The translations under genes and the position numbers were made by a program. The notes under the pieces were generated by a model, which saw only the letters and a program-made list of their open reading frames with translations, was not told where the DNA came from and ran no database searches. From NCBI GenBank assembly GCA_944322175.1, contig CALUOB010000005.1:1-43442 (forward strand): DNA of 43,442 nt. The letters are read 5' to 3'. Positions 8,560 through 16,244 of the stretch are shown here, in pieces. Numbering within the stretch: the stretch's first letter is position 1; each line of letters starts with the position of its first letter. The DNA comes from an uncultured Coriobacteriaceae bacterium. Lineage in GTDB: Bacteria; Actinomycetota; Coriobacteriia; Coriobacteriales; Coriobacteriaceae.

Positions 8560-9333
8560 ATGGCTCAGGCAATCACCGACGTCCGAGAAGCGCAAGACAT
8601 CCTCCGTGACCTCTTTGATCGCTACGGTGCCGGCGGCTCAGGCAGGGGTCGCGCGGTGTTCTTCGGCGGCGCGGGCGTTTCGACGGCGAGCGGCATTCCG
8701 GACTTTCGCAGCGTAGACGGCCTGTATCACCAGCGCTTTGCCTACCCGCCCGAGGTCATGCTCGGCCACGACTTCTATATGACGCACACGCCGGAGTTCT
8801 ATGAATTCTACCGTGCCAAGATGATCGCTCCCGACGCGCGTCCCAACCGCTGCCACACCAAGCTCGCCGAGCTCGAGGCGGCGGGCAAGCTCGAGGCGGT
8901 GGTTACGCAGAATATCGACGGTCTGCACCAGGCCGCGGGCAGCAAGTGCGTGTACGAGCTGCACGGGTCGACCCACCGCAACATCTGCCAACGCTGCGGG
9001 GCGGTGTACAGCGCCGAGTGGGTGCTCGCCGACGGAGCCGATGACCCGCGGCACGTGCCGGTCTGCGAAAAGTGCGGCGGCCCCGTTAAGCCCGACGTGG
9101 TGCTGTACGGCGAGAACCTGAGCCAGCGCACGCTCGAAGCGAGCGTACGAGCCATTGCCGCGGCCGACCTCCTGGTCATCGGCGGCACGTCGCTCGTGGT
9201 GTACCCGGCGGCAGGCCTTACCCAGTACTTCCGGGGCAGCCGCCTGGTGATCGTAAACCGCGATCCCACGCCCCAAGACGCCATGGCCGACGTGCTCATC
9301 AGCTGCGACATCGCGCAGGCCTTTGATTTTTAG
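8560..9333 (+). CDS. cobB: Sir2-family NAD-dependent protein deacylase (sirtuin)
   Basis: A 257-aa cytoplasmic sirtuin that removes acyl groups from lysines, using NAD+ and releasing nicotinamide. Sequence signs are [16 protein letters not shown] (NAD-binding), [12 protein letters not shown], the catalytic His in ELHGS, two zinc-binding pairs (CQRCG and CEKCGG), KPDVVLYGE and [10 protein letters not shown] near the end. Length is normal for bacterial class U/III forms. The ATG at 8560 follows GGGAGG at 8549-8554; an upstream frame from 8530 lacks a ribosome site. Neighbours (exonuclease III, folate fusion) give no direct clue to targets. The symbol cobB is used by family convention; which acyl group it prefers cannot be read from the sequence. 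Confidence 0.92.
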   Translation: MAQAITDVREAQDILRDLFDRYGAGGSGRGRAVFFGGAGVSTASGIPDFRSVDGLYHQRFAYPPEVMLGHDFYMTHTPEFYEFYRAKMIAPDARPNRCHTKLAELEAAGKLEAVVTQNIDGLHQAAGSKCVYELHGSTHRNICQRCGAVYSAEWVLADGADDPRHVPVCEKCGGPVKPDVVLYGENLSQRTLEASVRAIAAADLLVIGGTSLVVYPAAGLTQYFRGSRLVIVNRDPTPQDAMADVLISCDIAQAFDF

Positions 9334-9440
9334 GCAGAGCGCAGAGTTGTAAGCGCGACGACATGCACCACGGGTCTGCCCCGGGGGTGTGCACCGCACG
9401 TTACGCTCTGAGAGTCCTGCATGGCGGCCCCAGCTTAGCG

Positions 9441-9577
9441 TTTTGACGGGAAATGGAGGTTCCTTCGAGAATCTCCGAGTAGCCTGAAAACGGCCGACCG
9501 ATCTACCTGCGGATATGCTGCGTGAAAACTGCCCTCTACTCGGGCTTGCGGGGATGAACCGCCATTTCCCGTCAAAA
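9441..9577. repeat. Core-and-arms structured element, copy 1
   Basis: A perfect 16-bp inverted repeat forms the outer arms (9441-9456, TTTTGACGGGAAATGG, with 9562-9577). Inside are GGTTC/GAACC (9458-9462/9556-9560), a 12-nt internal loop on the left strand, and CCGAGTAG/CTACTCGG (9475-9482/9536-9543). The terminal loop holds the core ATCTACCTGCGG (9501-9512) and GTGAA (9522-9526). The core, AGTAG 18 nt before it and TCTACTCGGG 22 nt after it recur at 30326-30392 with identical spacing; the core recurs at 42379. No T-run follows. Function is unknown; a structured RNA or a recombination/mobile remnant are both possible. Confidence 0.75.
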
Positions 9578-9709
9578 CTTGGTCGCAGGTGTCGTGCGGG
9601 AGTGGATTTAGCCCCCGATCGGGGTCGCCAACGTTTTCTTGGACCGGCGCGTTACGCCAGCCCAAGGAGCGAACAGGTTTTTGTGCCCTCGGTTAATGAC
9701 GGCATCGGG

Positions 9710-9739
9710 GTGACGCGCGCGGCGCGCACTCGGTACAAT
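9710..9739 (+). promoter_or_regulatory. Candidate promoter of the DHPS-HPPK gene
   Basis: GTGACG at 9710-9715 (four of six matches to the -35 consensus), an 18-bp spacer and TACAAT at 9734-9739 form a plausible sigma-70 type promoter. The resulting leader of about 115 nt contains CGCCGC-GCAA-GCGGCG (9789-9804) nested in CGGGGCG/CGCCCCG (9779-9785/9814-9820). Confidence 0.45.
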
Positions 9740-9860
9740 AAAGGGAGCCTCGATCGAGGAGCGCCGCGTGCGCTCGCTCGGGGCGGACCGCCGCGCAAGC
9801 GGCGTCATTGTTTCGCCCCGCCGTGCGAAAGCGCGCTTCTTGCCCAGAAAGGAAGCCCTC

Positions 9861-11576
9861 ATGGCTTACGACACCAAGTCCTGGCGCTGCGGCGCCTTTG
9901 AGATCTCGTTCGACCGCCCCCGCATTATGGGCGTTCTGAACGTCACGCCCGACTCGTTCTCCGACGGCGGCGAGCACCTCGACACCAAGGCCGCCATCGC
10001 GCACGGTCTCGCCATGCTCGACGCCGGCGCCGACATCATCGACGTGGGCGGCGAGTCCACGCGCCCCGGCTTCACGCCCGTCGACCCCGACGTTGAGGCC
10101 GAGCGCGTGATCCCCGTGGGCCGCGAGCTCGTGAAGCACGGCGCCGTGGTCTCGATCGACACCCGCAACGTCGAGGTCGCCAAGGCCTGCGTGCGCCTGG
10201 GCGCCGCCATCGTAAACGACGTCACGGGCTTCACCGATCCCAAGATGCTCGAGTTCGTTGCGGGCGAGAACAGCAACAACTGCGGCCTCGTGGTGGTGCA
10301 TGCCAACGAGCTCGCCGAGCCGCGCCGCACGCACACCGAAGTCCAGCTCGACACCAACGCCGCGGCCTACGCCGCCGAGCGCGCCCGCAACGCCGAGCAG
10401 CACGCCGCCGAGAAGAACCCGCTGCGCCGCCTGTTCCAGGGCCAGCTGCCGCTGGGCGACGTGCCCAACGGGTCGGTTGCCGCCAAGCGCGAGGCCGAGC
10501 GCCGCGCCGCACAAGACGCCGCCAAGGCCGAGGAGGCCGCCAAGACGGTCGAGCGCACTGCCGGCTCCGACGGCAAGCTGCCCGACGCCGACATCGCGGT
10601 CCTCGCCTCCGACGACGCGCTCGCCGCCGTGATGGAGCGCTCCGCCCGCCTCGGCGAGACCCCGCTGCGCGTTGCCCAGCAGCGCCGCTTTACCCTGCCC
10701 GAGTCGGGTCCCATCATGCGCCGCGTCATGGGCTTCCTCTCTGATCAGGCCCGCACGCTCGTGCGCGCCGGCGTGTCTGCCGACCGCATCTGCCTCGATC
10801 CGGGCGCGGGCTTTGGCAAAACCGCCGAGGAAGACATTGTCATCCAGCGCTCCACCGCAAAGATCGCCTCGCTCGGCTACCCGCTGCTCTGCGCCGTCTC
10901 GCGCAAGCGCTTCGTGGGCGCCGTGACCGGCGTGGCCGAGGCAGCCGAGCGCGACCCCGGCACCTTCGGCGCGTGCCTGGGTGCTCTCGAGCAGGGCGCC
11001 AACATCGTGCGCGTGCACAACGTCGCCGGCTTCTCACAGTTCATCAACGGCTACTGGGCCGTCGCACGTCAGCAGCCGCGCCGCGCGTTCGTGGCCCTCG
11101 GCTCCAACCAGGGCGACCGCCTGAGCAACATCCGCGCCGCCCGCAACCTCATCGCGCAGATTCCGCTCACCTGCGTCTCCAGCTGCTCGCACATCTACGA
11201 GTCCGAGCCCGCTTACGAGCTCGACCAGCACACCTTTGCCAACGCCGTGCTCGAGCTCAAGACCGAGCTCGCTCCCTGCGTGCTTCTGGACGAGCTCATG
11301 AAGGTCGAGAAGCGCATCGGCCGCAAGCGCGAGGAGGGCGCCAAGCCCAACGGACCGCGCGTCATCGACTGCGACCTGCTGTGGATGGAAGGCGAGATCC
11401 ACGGCGGTGACAAGCTCCGTCTGCCGCATCCCAAGATGGGCGAGCGCGACTTTGTGCTCGTGCCGCTCGAGGACCTCGTGCACAACCCGGCGCGTTTCCT
11501 GCGCTTCGAGGGCGTGGAGGTGCTCCCGTCGGAGGAGCGCGTGGGGCACGTAACCGGAGAGCTCGGCACCATGTAG
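9861..11576 (+). CDS. folP-folK: Dihydropteroate synthase-HPPK fusion (folate synthesis) with long DHPS insertion
   Basis: A 571-aa bifunctional enzyme for two consecutive folate steps: pyrophosphorylation of 6-hydroxymethyl-dihydropterin (HPPK, C-terminal) and condensation with p-aminobenzoate (DHPS, N-terminal). DHPS motifs are GVLNVTPDSFSDGG, DVGGESTRPG, IVNDVTGF, CLDPGAGFGKT and AVSRKRF. HPPK starts near residue 408 (FVALGSNQGDR) and has HIYESEPAYE, RVIDCDLLW and LPHPKMGERDFVL. Residues about 150-282 are an Ala/Glu/Arg-rich insertion where ordinary DHPS has a short loop, and the usual MH-x-G-P-x-M-Q type motif is not recognisable after VVVHANEL. The rest of the barrel is intact, so it may still be active. 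The start ATG has GAAAGGA upstream. No other folate gene adjoins it. Confidence 0.9.
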   Translation: MAYDTKSWRCGAFEISFDRPRIMGVLNVTPDSFSDGGEHLDTKAAIAHGLAMLDAGADIIDVGGESTRPGFTPVDPDVEAERVIPVGRELVKHGAVVSIDTRNVEVAKACVRLGAAIVNDVTGFTDPKMLEFVAGENSNNCGLVVVHANELAEPRRTHTEVQLDTNAAAYAAERARNAEQHAAEKNPLRRLFQGQLPLGDVPNGSVAAKREAERRAAQDAAKAEEAAKTVERTAGSDGKLPDADIAVLASDDALAAVMERSARLGETPLRVAQQRRFTLPESGPIMRRVMGFLSDQARTLVRAGVSADRICLDPGAGFGKTAEEDIVIQRSTAKIASLGYPLLCAVSRKRFVGAVTGVAEAAERDPGTFGACLGALEQGANIVRVHNVAGFSQFINGYWAVARQQPRRAFVALGSNQGDRLSNIRAARNLIAQIPLTCVSSCSHIYESEPAYELDQHTFANAVLELKTELAPCVLLDELMKVEKRIGRKREEGAKPNGPRVIDCDLLWMEGEIHGGDKLRLPHPKMGERDFVLVPLEDLVHNPARFLRFEGVEVLPSEERVGHVTGELGTM

Positions 11577-11660
11577 CGCGCTTCCCGCACGCTCGGCGAA
11601 TCCTGGCGCGCGTTTACCGGCCCGCCCCTGATGCGCGGGCCATGGCCGCTCATCAGCGGG

Positions 11661-11666
11661 TATAGT
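11661..11666 (+). promoter_or_regulatory. Candidate -10 box of the biotin ligase gene
   Basis: TATAGT lies 66 bp before the proposed start and just after a 7-bp hairpin (GGCCCGC 11619-11625 with GCGGGCC 11635-11641). No good -35 box is seen, so support is limited. Confidence 0.3.
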
Positions 11667-11731
11667 GAGATCACGTGACCGCCGCCGGATGTCCTCCGGC
11701 GGCACTTCTTGATGCGATGAGGTGGAACGGC

Positions 11732-12661
11732 ATGTGTGATCTCGATGCTCTCGATACGCTCGATCTGACCGGCAACGCCATGCTCGAGTTCGAGATGGTG
11801 CCCTCGACCAACGACCTCGCCATTGACGCCGCCCGCAAGGGCGCCGAGCATGGCTGGTCCGTGCGCGCCGACGTTCAAACGGCGGGCCGCGGCCGCAGGG
11901 GCCATGTGTGGTCCTCTCCTGCGGGGAGCCTCTACCTCTCCATCGTGCTGCGCCCCGACGTTCCCATGCACATGATCATGGGCCTGCCCGCGGTCACCGG
12001 CCTGGGCGTGCTCGACGCGCTCGAGCAGCTCGGTCTCTCGGGTCGTGTGGGCCTCAAGTGGCCTAACGACATCGTTTCGATGCCGCGCACCATCGCCACG
12101 CCCCACAGCTCCAACTTCAACCGCAAGCTCGCTGGCATCCTCGTCGAGGGTCGCTCCTCCAACCTGGGCGCCTTTGCGGTGGCGGGCATCGGCCTCAACC
12201 TTCTGCCTGCCGACCAGGCTCCCGCTGTCTCGCCCGAGGTCAAGGCGGCGCTCGAGGCGGCCGCTTCGGTCCGCAAGCAGCTCGGCCGCTCCGACGAGGG
12301 CGGCGTGCCCGCGCTCGACCCCATCTCGCTCGCCGAGTGCCTGCCCGACGGCACCGTCCTGCCCGACCGCTCCGTTATCGCCGAGAAGGTCCGCGCCGCG
12401 GTGCTCGACCGCGTCGCGCGCTGGGAGCGCGCCATCCGCGCCGGCCTCGGCGCCGCCGGCCCGCTCGGCCCGGTGCTTTCGTCCTACACCGACAACCTTC
12501 CCATGCTCGGCAAGCCGGTCAGCGTGCTCACTGGCAACGGCTCAACGCTCGCTATCGGTTACTTCGTGGGCATCGACGCCTGGGGCCGTGCCATCGTCAA
12601 GCTCGGCAACGGCGACGAGAAGACCTTCTCGGCCGAGACCGTGAGCCTGCGCGAGGTATAA
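11732..12661 (+). CDS. birA: Biotin--[acetyl-CoA-carboxylase] ligase, no DNA-binding domain
   Basis: Activates biotin with ATP and attaches it to the carrier lysine of biotin-dependent carboxylases. The 309-aa protein shows VPSTNDLAIDAA, QTAGRGRRGHVWSSP (biotinyl-AMP loop), SLYLSIVLRP, LKWPNDIV and KLAGILVE, followed by the C-terminal SH3-like domain (GKPVSVLTGNG to the end). There is no N-terminal helix-turn-helix, so it is the monofunctional type and cannot repress biotin genes the way E. coli BirA does. An extra segment of about 50 residues, rich in Ala and Ser, sits between the catalytic and C-terminal parts. ATG 11732 has GAGGTGGA upstream; an in-frame ATG at 11717 is possible but less well placed. 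It is followed by a terminator before the nucleoside hydrolase. Confidence 0.9.
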   Translation: MCDLDALDTLDLTGNAMLEFEMVPSTNDLAIDAARKGAEHGWSVRADVQTAGRGRRGHVWSSPAGSLYLSIVLRPDVPMHMIMGLPAVTGLGVLDALEQLGLSGRVGLKWPNDIVSMPRTIATPHSSNFNRKLAGILVEGRSSNLGAFAVAGIGLNLLPADQAPAVSPEVKAALEAAASVRKQLGRSDEGGVPALDPISLAECLPDGTVLPDRSVIAEKVRAAVLDRVARWERAIRAGLGAAGPLGPVLSSYTDNLPMLGKPVSVLTGNGSTLAIGYFVGIDAWGRAIVKLGNGDEKTFSAETVSLREV

Positions 12662-12662
12662 T
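12657..12662 (+). promoter_or_regulatory. Perfect -10 box overlapping the birA stop codon
   Basis: TATAAT overlaps the TAA stop of the biotin ligase gene, 81 bp before the nucleoside hydrolase start. No clear -35 box is visible. If active, its transcript would begin just before the hairpin at 12694-12719. Confidence 0.35.
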
Positions 12663-12693
12663 CGGCGCTCGCAAACGCATTGCCAAAGCCTTG

Positions 12694-12725
12694 GGTCCGT
12701 TGCGCTTGCGCGACGGACCGTTTTG
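12694..12725 (+). terminator. Intrinsic terminator or attenuator between birA and the nucleoside hydrolase
   Basis: A 12-bp inverted repeat (12694-12705 with 12708-12719, one G-U pair) is followed by GTTTTGT. Effective pairing is about 10-11 bp because the loop is tight. It ends transcription after the biotin ligase gene or attenuates entry into the next gene, whose ribosome site follows within about 10 bp. Confidence 0.7.
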
Positions 12726-12742
12726 TAAAGGGGGAGAAGCAC

Positions 12743-13699
12743 GTGAAGCTCATTCTCGATCTCGATACCGGCGTCGACGACGCCCTGGCGCTCTCGCTTG
12801 CCCTGGCGAGCCCCGAGGCCGAGCTCATCGGCGTCACGGCCGTGTTCGGCAACGTGGCACGCGACCTTTCGGCCCGCAACAGCCTTGCGCTCTGCGCGCT
12901 TCTCGGCCGCCCCGACGTGCCCGTGTATCGCGGCTGCGACCGCCCGCGCGGCGCCCAGGAAGCCTACGTTGCCACGCAGGAGGTTATCGACATCCACGGC
13001 GCAAACGGCCTGGGCGAGGTGGCCACTCCGGACGCCGAACGCGTGCCCGAGGAGCAGGACGCCGTCAGCTTCATCATCGACGCCGTAAACACCTACGGCA
13101 AGGATCTCGTGCTCGTGCCTACCGGTCCGCTCACCACCATCGCGGCGGTTCTCGAGCGCGATCCGAGCGTGGCCGAGAAGATCGGCAAGATCGTTCTCAT
13201 GGGCGGCGCGCTCACGGTCTGCGGCAACGTGAGTCCGTGCGCCGAGGCCAACATCGCCAACGATCCCGAGGCGGCTAACATCGTGTTTTCTTCGGGCGCG
13301 CCCATTACGATGATCGGTCTCGATGTGACCCACCGCACCTTCCTCTCGCTCGAGGAGGCGGCGTCGTGGAAGAGCTCGTCCAAGCCGGCCGGTGCGCTGC
13401 TCGCCGACATCGCCACGTACTACATGCTTCACGAGGCGGCGGCGCGCGAGCGCGGCGGCTGCGTGCAGCACGATCCGCTCGCAGTGGCCACGGCGCTTGA
13501 CCCCTCGCTCGTGCGCACCATCGAGCTGCCGCTTCAGGTTGACACCGAGGGCGCGTTCCGCGGTCGTACGATCGGTTGCAACGAGCGCCTGCTCACGGGC
13601 CCGTACGTCAACGTTGCCGTCGAGGTGGACGCCCCGCGGTTCGAGCGCCTCTTCCGCGAGCGCATCTCCGCGCTTCTCGACCTGCCGAACAACGGCTAG
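12743..13699 (+). CDS. Nucleoside hydrolase (inosine-uridine preferring family)
   Basis: Cleaves the N-glycosidic bond of ribonucleosides to free base and ribose, a salvage reaction. The 318-aa protein starts with the calcium-binding signature DLDTGVDDALA (D-x-D-x-G-x-D-D), followed by IGVTAVFGNV, DIHGANGLGE and VLVPTGPLTTIA. Also visible are VLMGGALTVCGNVSPCAEANIANDPEAA and, near the end, HDPLAVATALDPS. The start is GTG at 12743, with a strong GGGGGAG about 7 nt upstream. Substrate preference cannot be assigned confidently. A LacI-family regulator gene starts 190 bp downstream on the same strand and is a natural candidate for controlling it. Confidence 0.9.
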   Translation: MKLILDLDTGVDDALALSLALASPEAELIGVTAVFGNVARDLSARNSLALCALLGRPDVPVYRGCDRPRGAQEAYVATQEVIDIHGANGLGEVATPDAERVPEEQDAVSFIIDAVNTYGKDLVLVPTGPLTTIAAVLERDPSVAEKIGKIVLMGGALTVCGNVSPCAEANIANDPEAANIVFSSGAPITMIGLDVTHRTFLSLEEAASWKSSSKPAGALLADIATYYMLHEAAARERGGCVQHDPLAVATALDPSLVRTIELPLQVDTEGAFRGRTIGCNERLLTGPYVNVAVEVDAPRFERLFRERISALLDLPNNG

Positions 13700-13889
13700 G
13701 GCTTTGGCGCGCGGCGCGTTACTGTGCCGCTCACCGGGCATATGAGGCCTCAGGGTCCCGCTGCGTTGACCCACTGCCCCTCTTGCGCGAAGATACCGTT
13801 GAGTGTGAGAAGCGCCAGTTGTTCTGGCGCGCGGGCGTTGAGCGGGGCCCACGGCCTGCGGCTGCTCGACAAGACGAGAGGACGCGGGA

Positions 13890-14897
13890 ATGGGCAAGGT
13901 CACCCTTAAAGAAATAGCTCGCGAGGCGGGGCTGTCGGTTGCGACGGTCTCGCTGGTGCTTAACAACCGCCCCTGCCGCGTGTCCGACGAGAACCGGCGC
14001 CTCATCAAGCGCATCGCCGCCGAGAAGCATTACGTGCCCAACCAGATTGCCCGCAGCCTCGTGACGCAGCGCTCGGGCACGCTCGGCCTCATCGTTCCCA
14101 ACATCGAGAGCCGCTTTTTTGCCCGCTTGGCGCGCAATCTGGAGCTGCGCAGCCGCAAGCGCGGGTACGCCCTTTTCATCACCACGTCGGACGGCAGCAC
14201 CGAAAACGACAGCGACCTGCTGCGCCTCTTGGTGAACCGCGGCGTGGAGGGTCTCTTCATGGTTGCCTCGAGCGACCTTTCGGCGGGGTCCCTGCCCGAG
14301 GAGGTCGGCAGCCTGCCCGTGCCCTGCGTGATGGTGGACCGCGTGTTTGACGAGGTGGCGTGCGACAAGGCGCTCTTCGACCACCGCTTGGGCGGCTACC
14401 TGGCAACCAAGCACCTGCTCGAGCAGGGGCACCGCCGCATTGCCTGCCTGGTCAACGCCAAGCACGCCATGACGGGGCGGCTGCGCCTGCAGGGCTACGG
14501 CGAGGCACTCGCCGAGTACGGTCTGAGCGTGGACCCGGCCTACGTCTTTGAGACCGACTATTACATTCCCGATGCCTACGAGGCGGCGCGCGGCATCTTG
14601 GACACCGACGCCACCGCCATCTTCGCGAGCTCCGACAACATTGCCCTCGGCCTGCTCAAGCGCCTGTACGAGGCCGAGAAGCGCGTCCCGCGCGACTACT
14701 CCGTGGTGAGCTACGACAACTCGGCGGCCGACTCGCTCTTTGAGCCCGCGCTCACCGCTGTGGACCAGGACGTCTCGGCGCTTGCCGATGCGGCGTTTGC
14801 GCTTCTCGCCCGCCGGTTGGACGGCTACGAGGGCGATGCGGAGATGCGCGTGCTCAAACCGCAGCTCGTGGTGAAGGATTCGGTGCGCGCGCTGTAG
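13890..14897 (+). CDS. LacI-family transcriptional regulator
   Basis: A 335-aa DNA-binding repressor. Residues 1-60 form the LacI helix-turn-helix and hinge helix (VTLKEIAREAGLSVATVSLVLNN and YVPNQIARSLVTQRSGTLG). The rest is a periplasmic-binding-protein-like effector domain with IVPNIESRFFARL, GLFMVASSD, VMVDRVFDE, HLLEQGHRRIACLVN, AIFASSDNIALGLL and SVVSYDN. The effector is probably a sugar or nucleoside, but the binding residues do not decide this. The neighbouring nucleoside hydrolase is the only metabolic gene close enough to suggest a target. The 190-bp gap upstream holds a 7-bp hairpin (GCGCCAG 13812-13818, CTGGCGC 13824-13830), and a palindromic operator was not convincingly identified. 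Confidence 0.9.
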   Translation: MGKVTLKEIAREAGLSVATVSLVLNNRPCRVSDENRRLIKRIAAEKHYVPNQIARSLVTQRSGTLGLIVPNIESRFFARLARNLELRSRKRGYALFITTSDGSTENDSDLLRLLVNRGVEGLFMVASSDLSAGSLPEEVGSLPVPCVMVDRVFDEVACDKALFDHRLGGYLATKHLLEQGHRRIACLVNAKHAMTGRLRLQGYGEALAEYGLSVDPAYVFETDYYIPDAYEAARGILDTDATAIFASSDNIALGLLKRLYEAEKRVPRDYSVVSYDNSAADSLFEPALTAVDQDVSALADAAFALLARRLDGYEGDAEMRVLKPQLVVKDSVRAL

Positions 14898-15001
14898 CGC
14901 TTTGCCCGGCGTCGCTCGGGCTCAACCCGGCGCGTTCTACCCGGGGCTTCTCGACAATCTCGATAAAATGAGGCGCGGCGAGAGCCGGCGAGAACCGCAC
15001 A

Positions 15002-16102
15002 TTAGGCGGTGATGGCCCAGAGGCCCTCGCACTGGCTGAGAACCTGGCTCGCCTTCCATTTGCGCGAGCTGCGGTACGGGCTGTTGGGGTCGGCGATGCT
15101 CAAGAGACCGCGGTCGTCGATGTCGGTGATCAGCAGGAAGTGCCCCACGAGGGTGAAGTCGCCCGGGCGCATGTTGGCCACGATGATGCCGCCCTCGCCG
15201 ATGACGCTCTTGATGTGCGCGGTCGTGGCCCCGATCTGCTCGGACTGGAGTCCGAGCTTGCGGGCGCCATCGTCCATGAGGGCCCAGGCGGTCATGCCGT
15301 CAACCGAGTAGCCGTTGTCGTCGGACCACTGCGCCATGGCGGGCGGATTGTAGGTGGTGTCGCCCGTGAGGTACACGTACGCCATGGTGAGGCAGGTGGG
15401 TCCGCAGGCGTTGACGCCTACGGTGCCACCGGCGTAGGGCTGGTCGGACCACACGGGATCTTTCTGGTAGAGATGCGGGAGCGTGCCCTTCTCCCAGTCG
15501 GCGCGCTGCGTGGAGCGCGGGGCGTACTCGGGCGAGACCGCGCTCATGTCGAGCAGCGGTATCTCGGCTTCGGGCTTAAGGCCTGCCTCGCCGTGCGGGA
15601 AGAGCAGAGCGCGGGCGCCGACCACGATCACGGTGAGAAGCGCCGCGGCAACCACGAACGGCCACATGCGCCTCTTTTGCCTGCGGGCAGTGCGTCCGCT
15701 GCGCAGGTAGATGGCGCCTGCGCGCGTACCGTAGCGGCGCGACGAGGCCCGCCGGCGTGTGCTGCCCCCGCGATAAGCGCTTGCTCGGCGCGGCACGGGC
15801 CTGCCGAGCATGGAGCTCGCGGCACGGCGGCGACGCGTGGAGCCCTGGCGGCGTCTGGGCGCGGGGCGCCCGACGCGCGGGCGGGAGGAGCGGGGCACCT
15901 GGCTCGATGCGAAGGGGCGTGCCTCGCCGGTGTCGGAACGGCGCGCGTTGACGCCGATGGGCGGCTCGCGGCGCGCGCGGCCGGAGTCCGAGGAACCGGC
16001 GAGCGAGACCGTGCGCGGTCGCGCGTCATAGCGAGACGACCCTCGTGCCGCGTCAGGGGAGGGGCGTCTTGTGCTCGGTTGTTCGCCGTACCGTCCTGCC
16101 AT
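15002..16102 (-). CDS. Membrane-anchored C39-like cysteine peptidase with Arg-rich N terminus
   Basis: A 366-aa protein of three parts. Residues 1 to about 145 are extremely rich in Arg, Ser, Pro and Ala (repeated RRR clusters) and probably disordered in the cytoplasm. One membrane segment follows (MWPFVVAAALLTVIVVGARAL). The extracellular C-terminal half resembles the Peptidase_C39_2 family: NACGPTCLTMAYVYLTG supplies the catalytic Cys, VGHFLLITDID the His, and SIADPNSP an Asp/Asn. Such domains occur in surface or sporulation-like peptidases and bacteriocin processing, but no bacteriocin gene or ABC exporter sits next to it, so the substrate is unknown. The start ATG has TAGGAA upstream. The gene stands alone between convergent lacI and a co-oriented methyltransferase gene. 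Confidence 0.8.
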   Translation of the reverse strand: MAGRYGEQPSTRRPSPDAARGSSRYDARPRTVSLAGSSDSGRARREPPIGVNARRSDTGEARPFASSQVPRSSRPRVGRPAPRRRQGSTRRRRAASSMLGRPVPRRASAYRGGSTRRRASSRRYGTRAGAIYLRSGRTARRQKRRMWPFVVAAALLTVIVVGARALLFPHGEAGLKPEAEIPLLDMSAVSPEYAPRSTQRADWEKGTLPHLYQKDPVWSDQPYAGGTVGVNACGPTCLTMAYVYLTGDTTYNPPAMAQWSDDNGYSVDGMTAWALMDDGARKLGLQSEQIGATTAHIKSVIGEGGIIVANMRPGDFTLVGHFLLITDIDDRGLLSIADPNSPYRSSRKWKASQVLSQCEGLWAITA

Positions 16103-16244
16103 GGTTCCTACAGTTTCTGCTCGGGCGCTGCCAGGCGGCAGCGGTTATCGCAATAGGTAAATAATACCTGTTGCGTCGGCTTGCGGGGCGCCAGATTGCC
16201 GCTTTGCCGCGCGCCTGCGCGAGCGGGGCCGCGCCGTGGGGCCG

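Larger units (their letters stand above)
9334..9860. other. Intergenic region with a structured element and the folate gene promoter
   Basis: This 527-bp region contains structured sequence just after the Sir2 gene (CAGAGCG at 9335-9341 can pair with CGCTCTG at 9404-9410). It then contains the inverted-repeat element at 9441-9577, a promoter candidate at 9710-9739, and a leader with nested hairpins before the folate gene. No protein gene with a ribosome site was found. Confidence 0.6.

Noticed and set aside
9441-9577. Copy-1 element as a simple terminator of the Sir2 gene
   Set aside because: It lies over 100 bp after the stop codon, has a long loop with conserved sequence and no T-run.
15701-15712. 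Fourth copy of the ATCTACCTGCGG core (minus strand, inside the C39 gene)
   Set aside because: It differs at the end (ATCTACCTGCGC), lies in coding sequence encoding YLRSG, and has no flanking arms.
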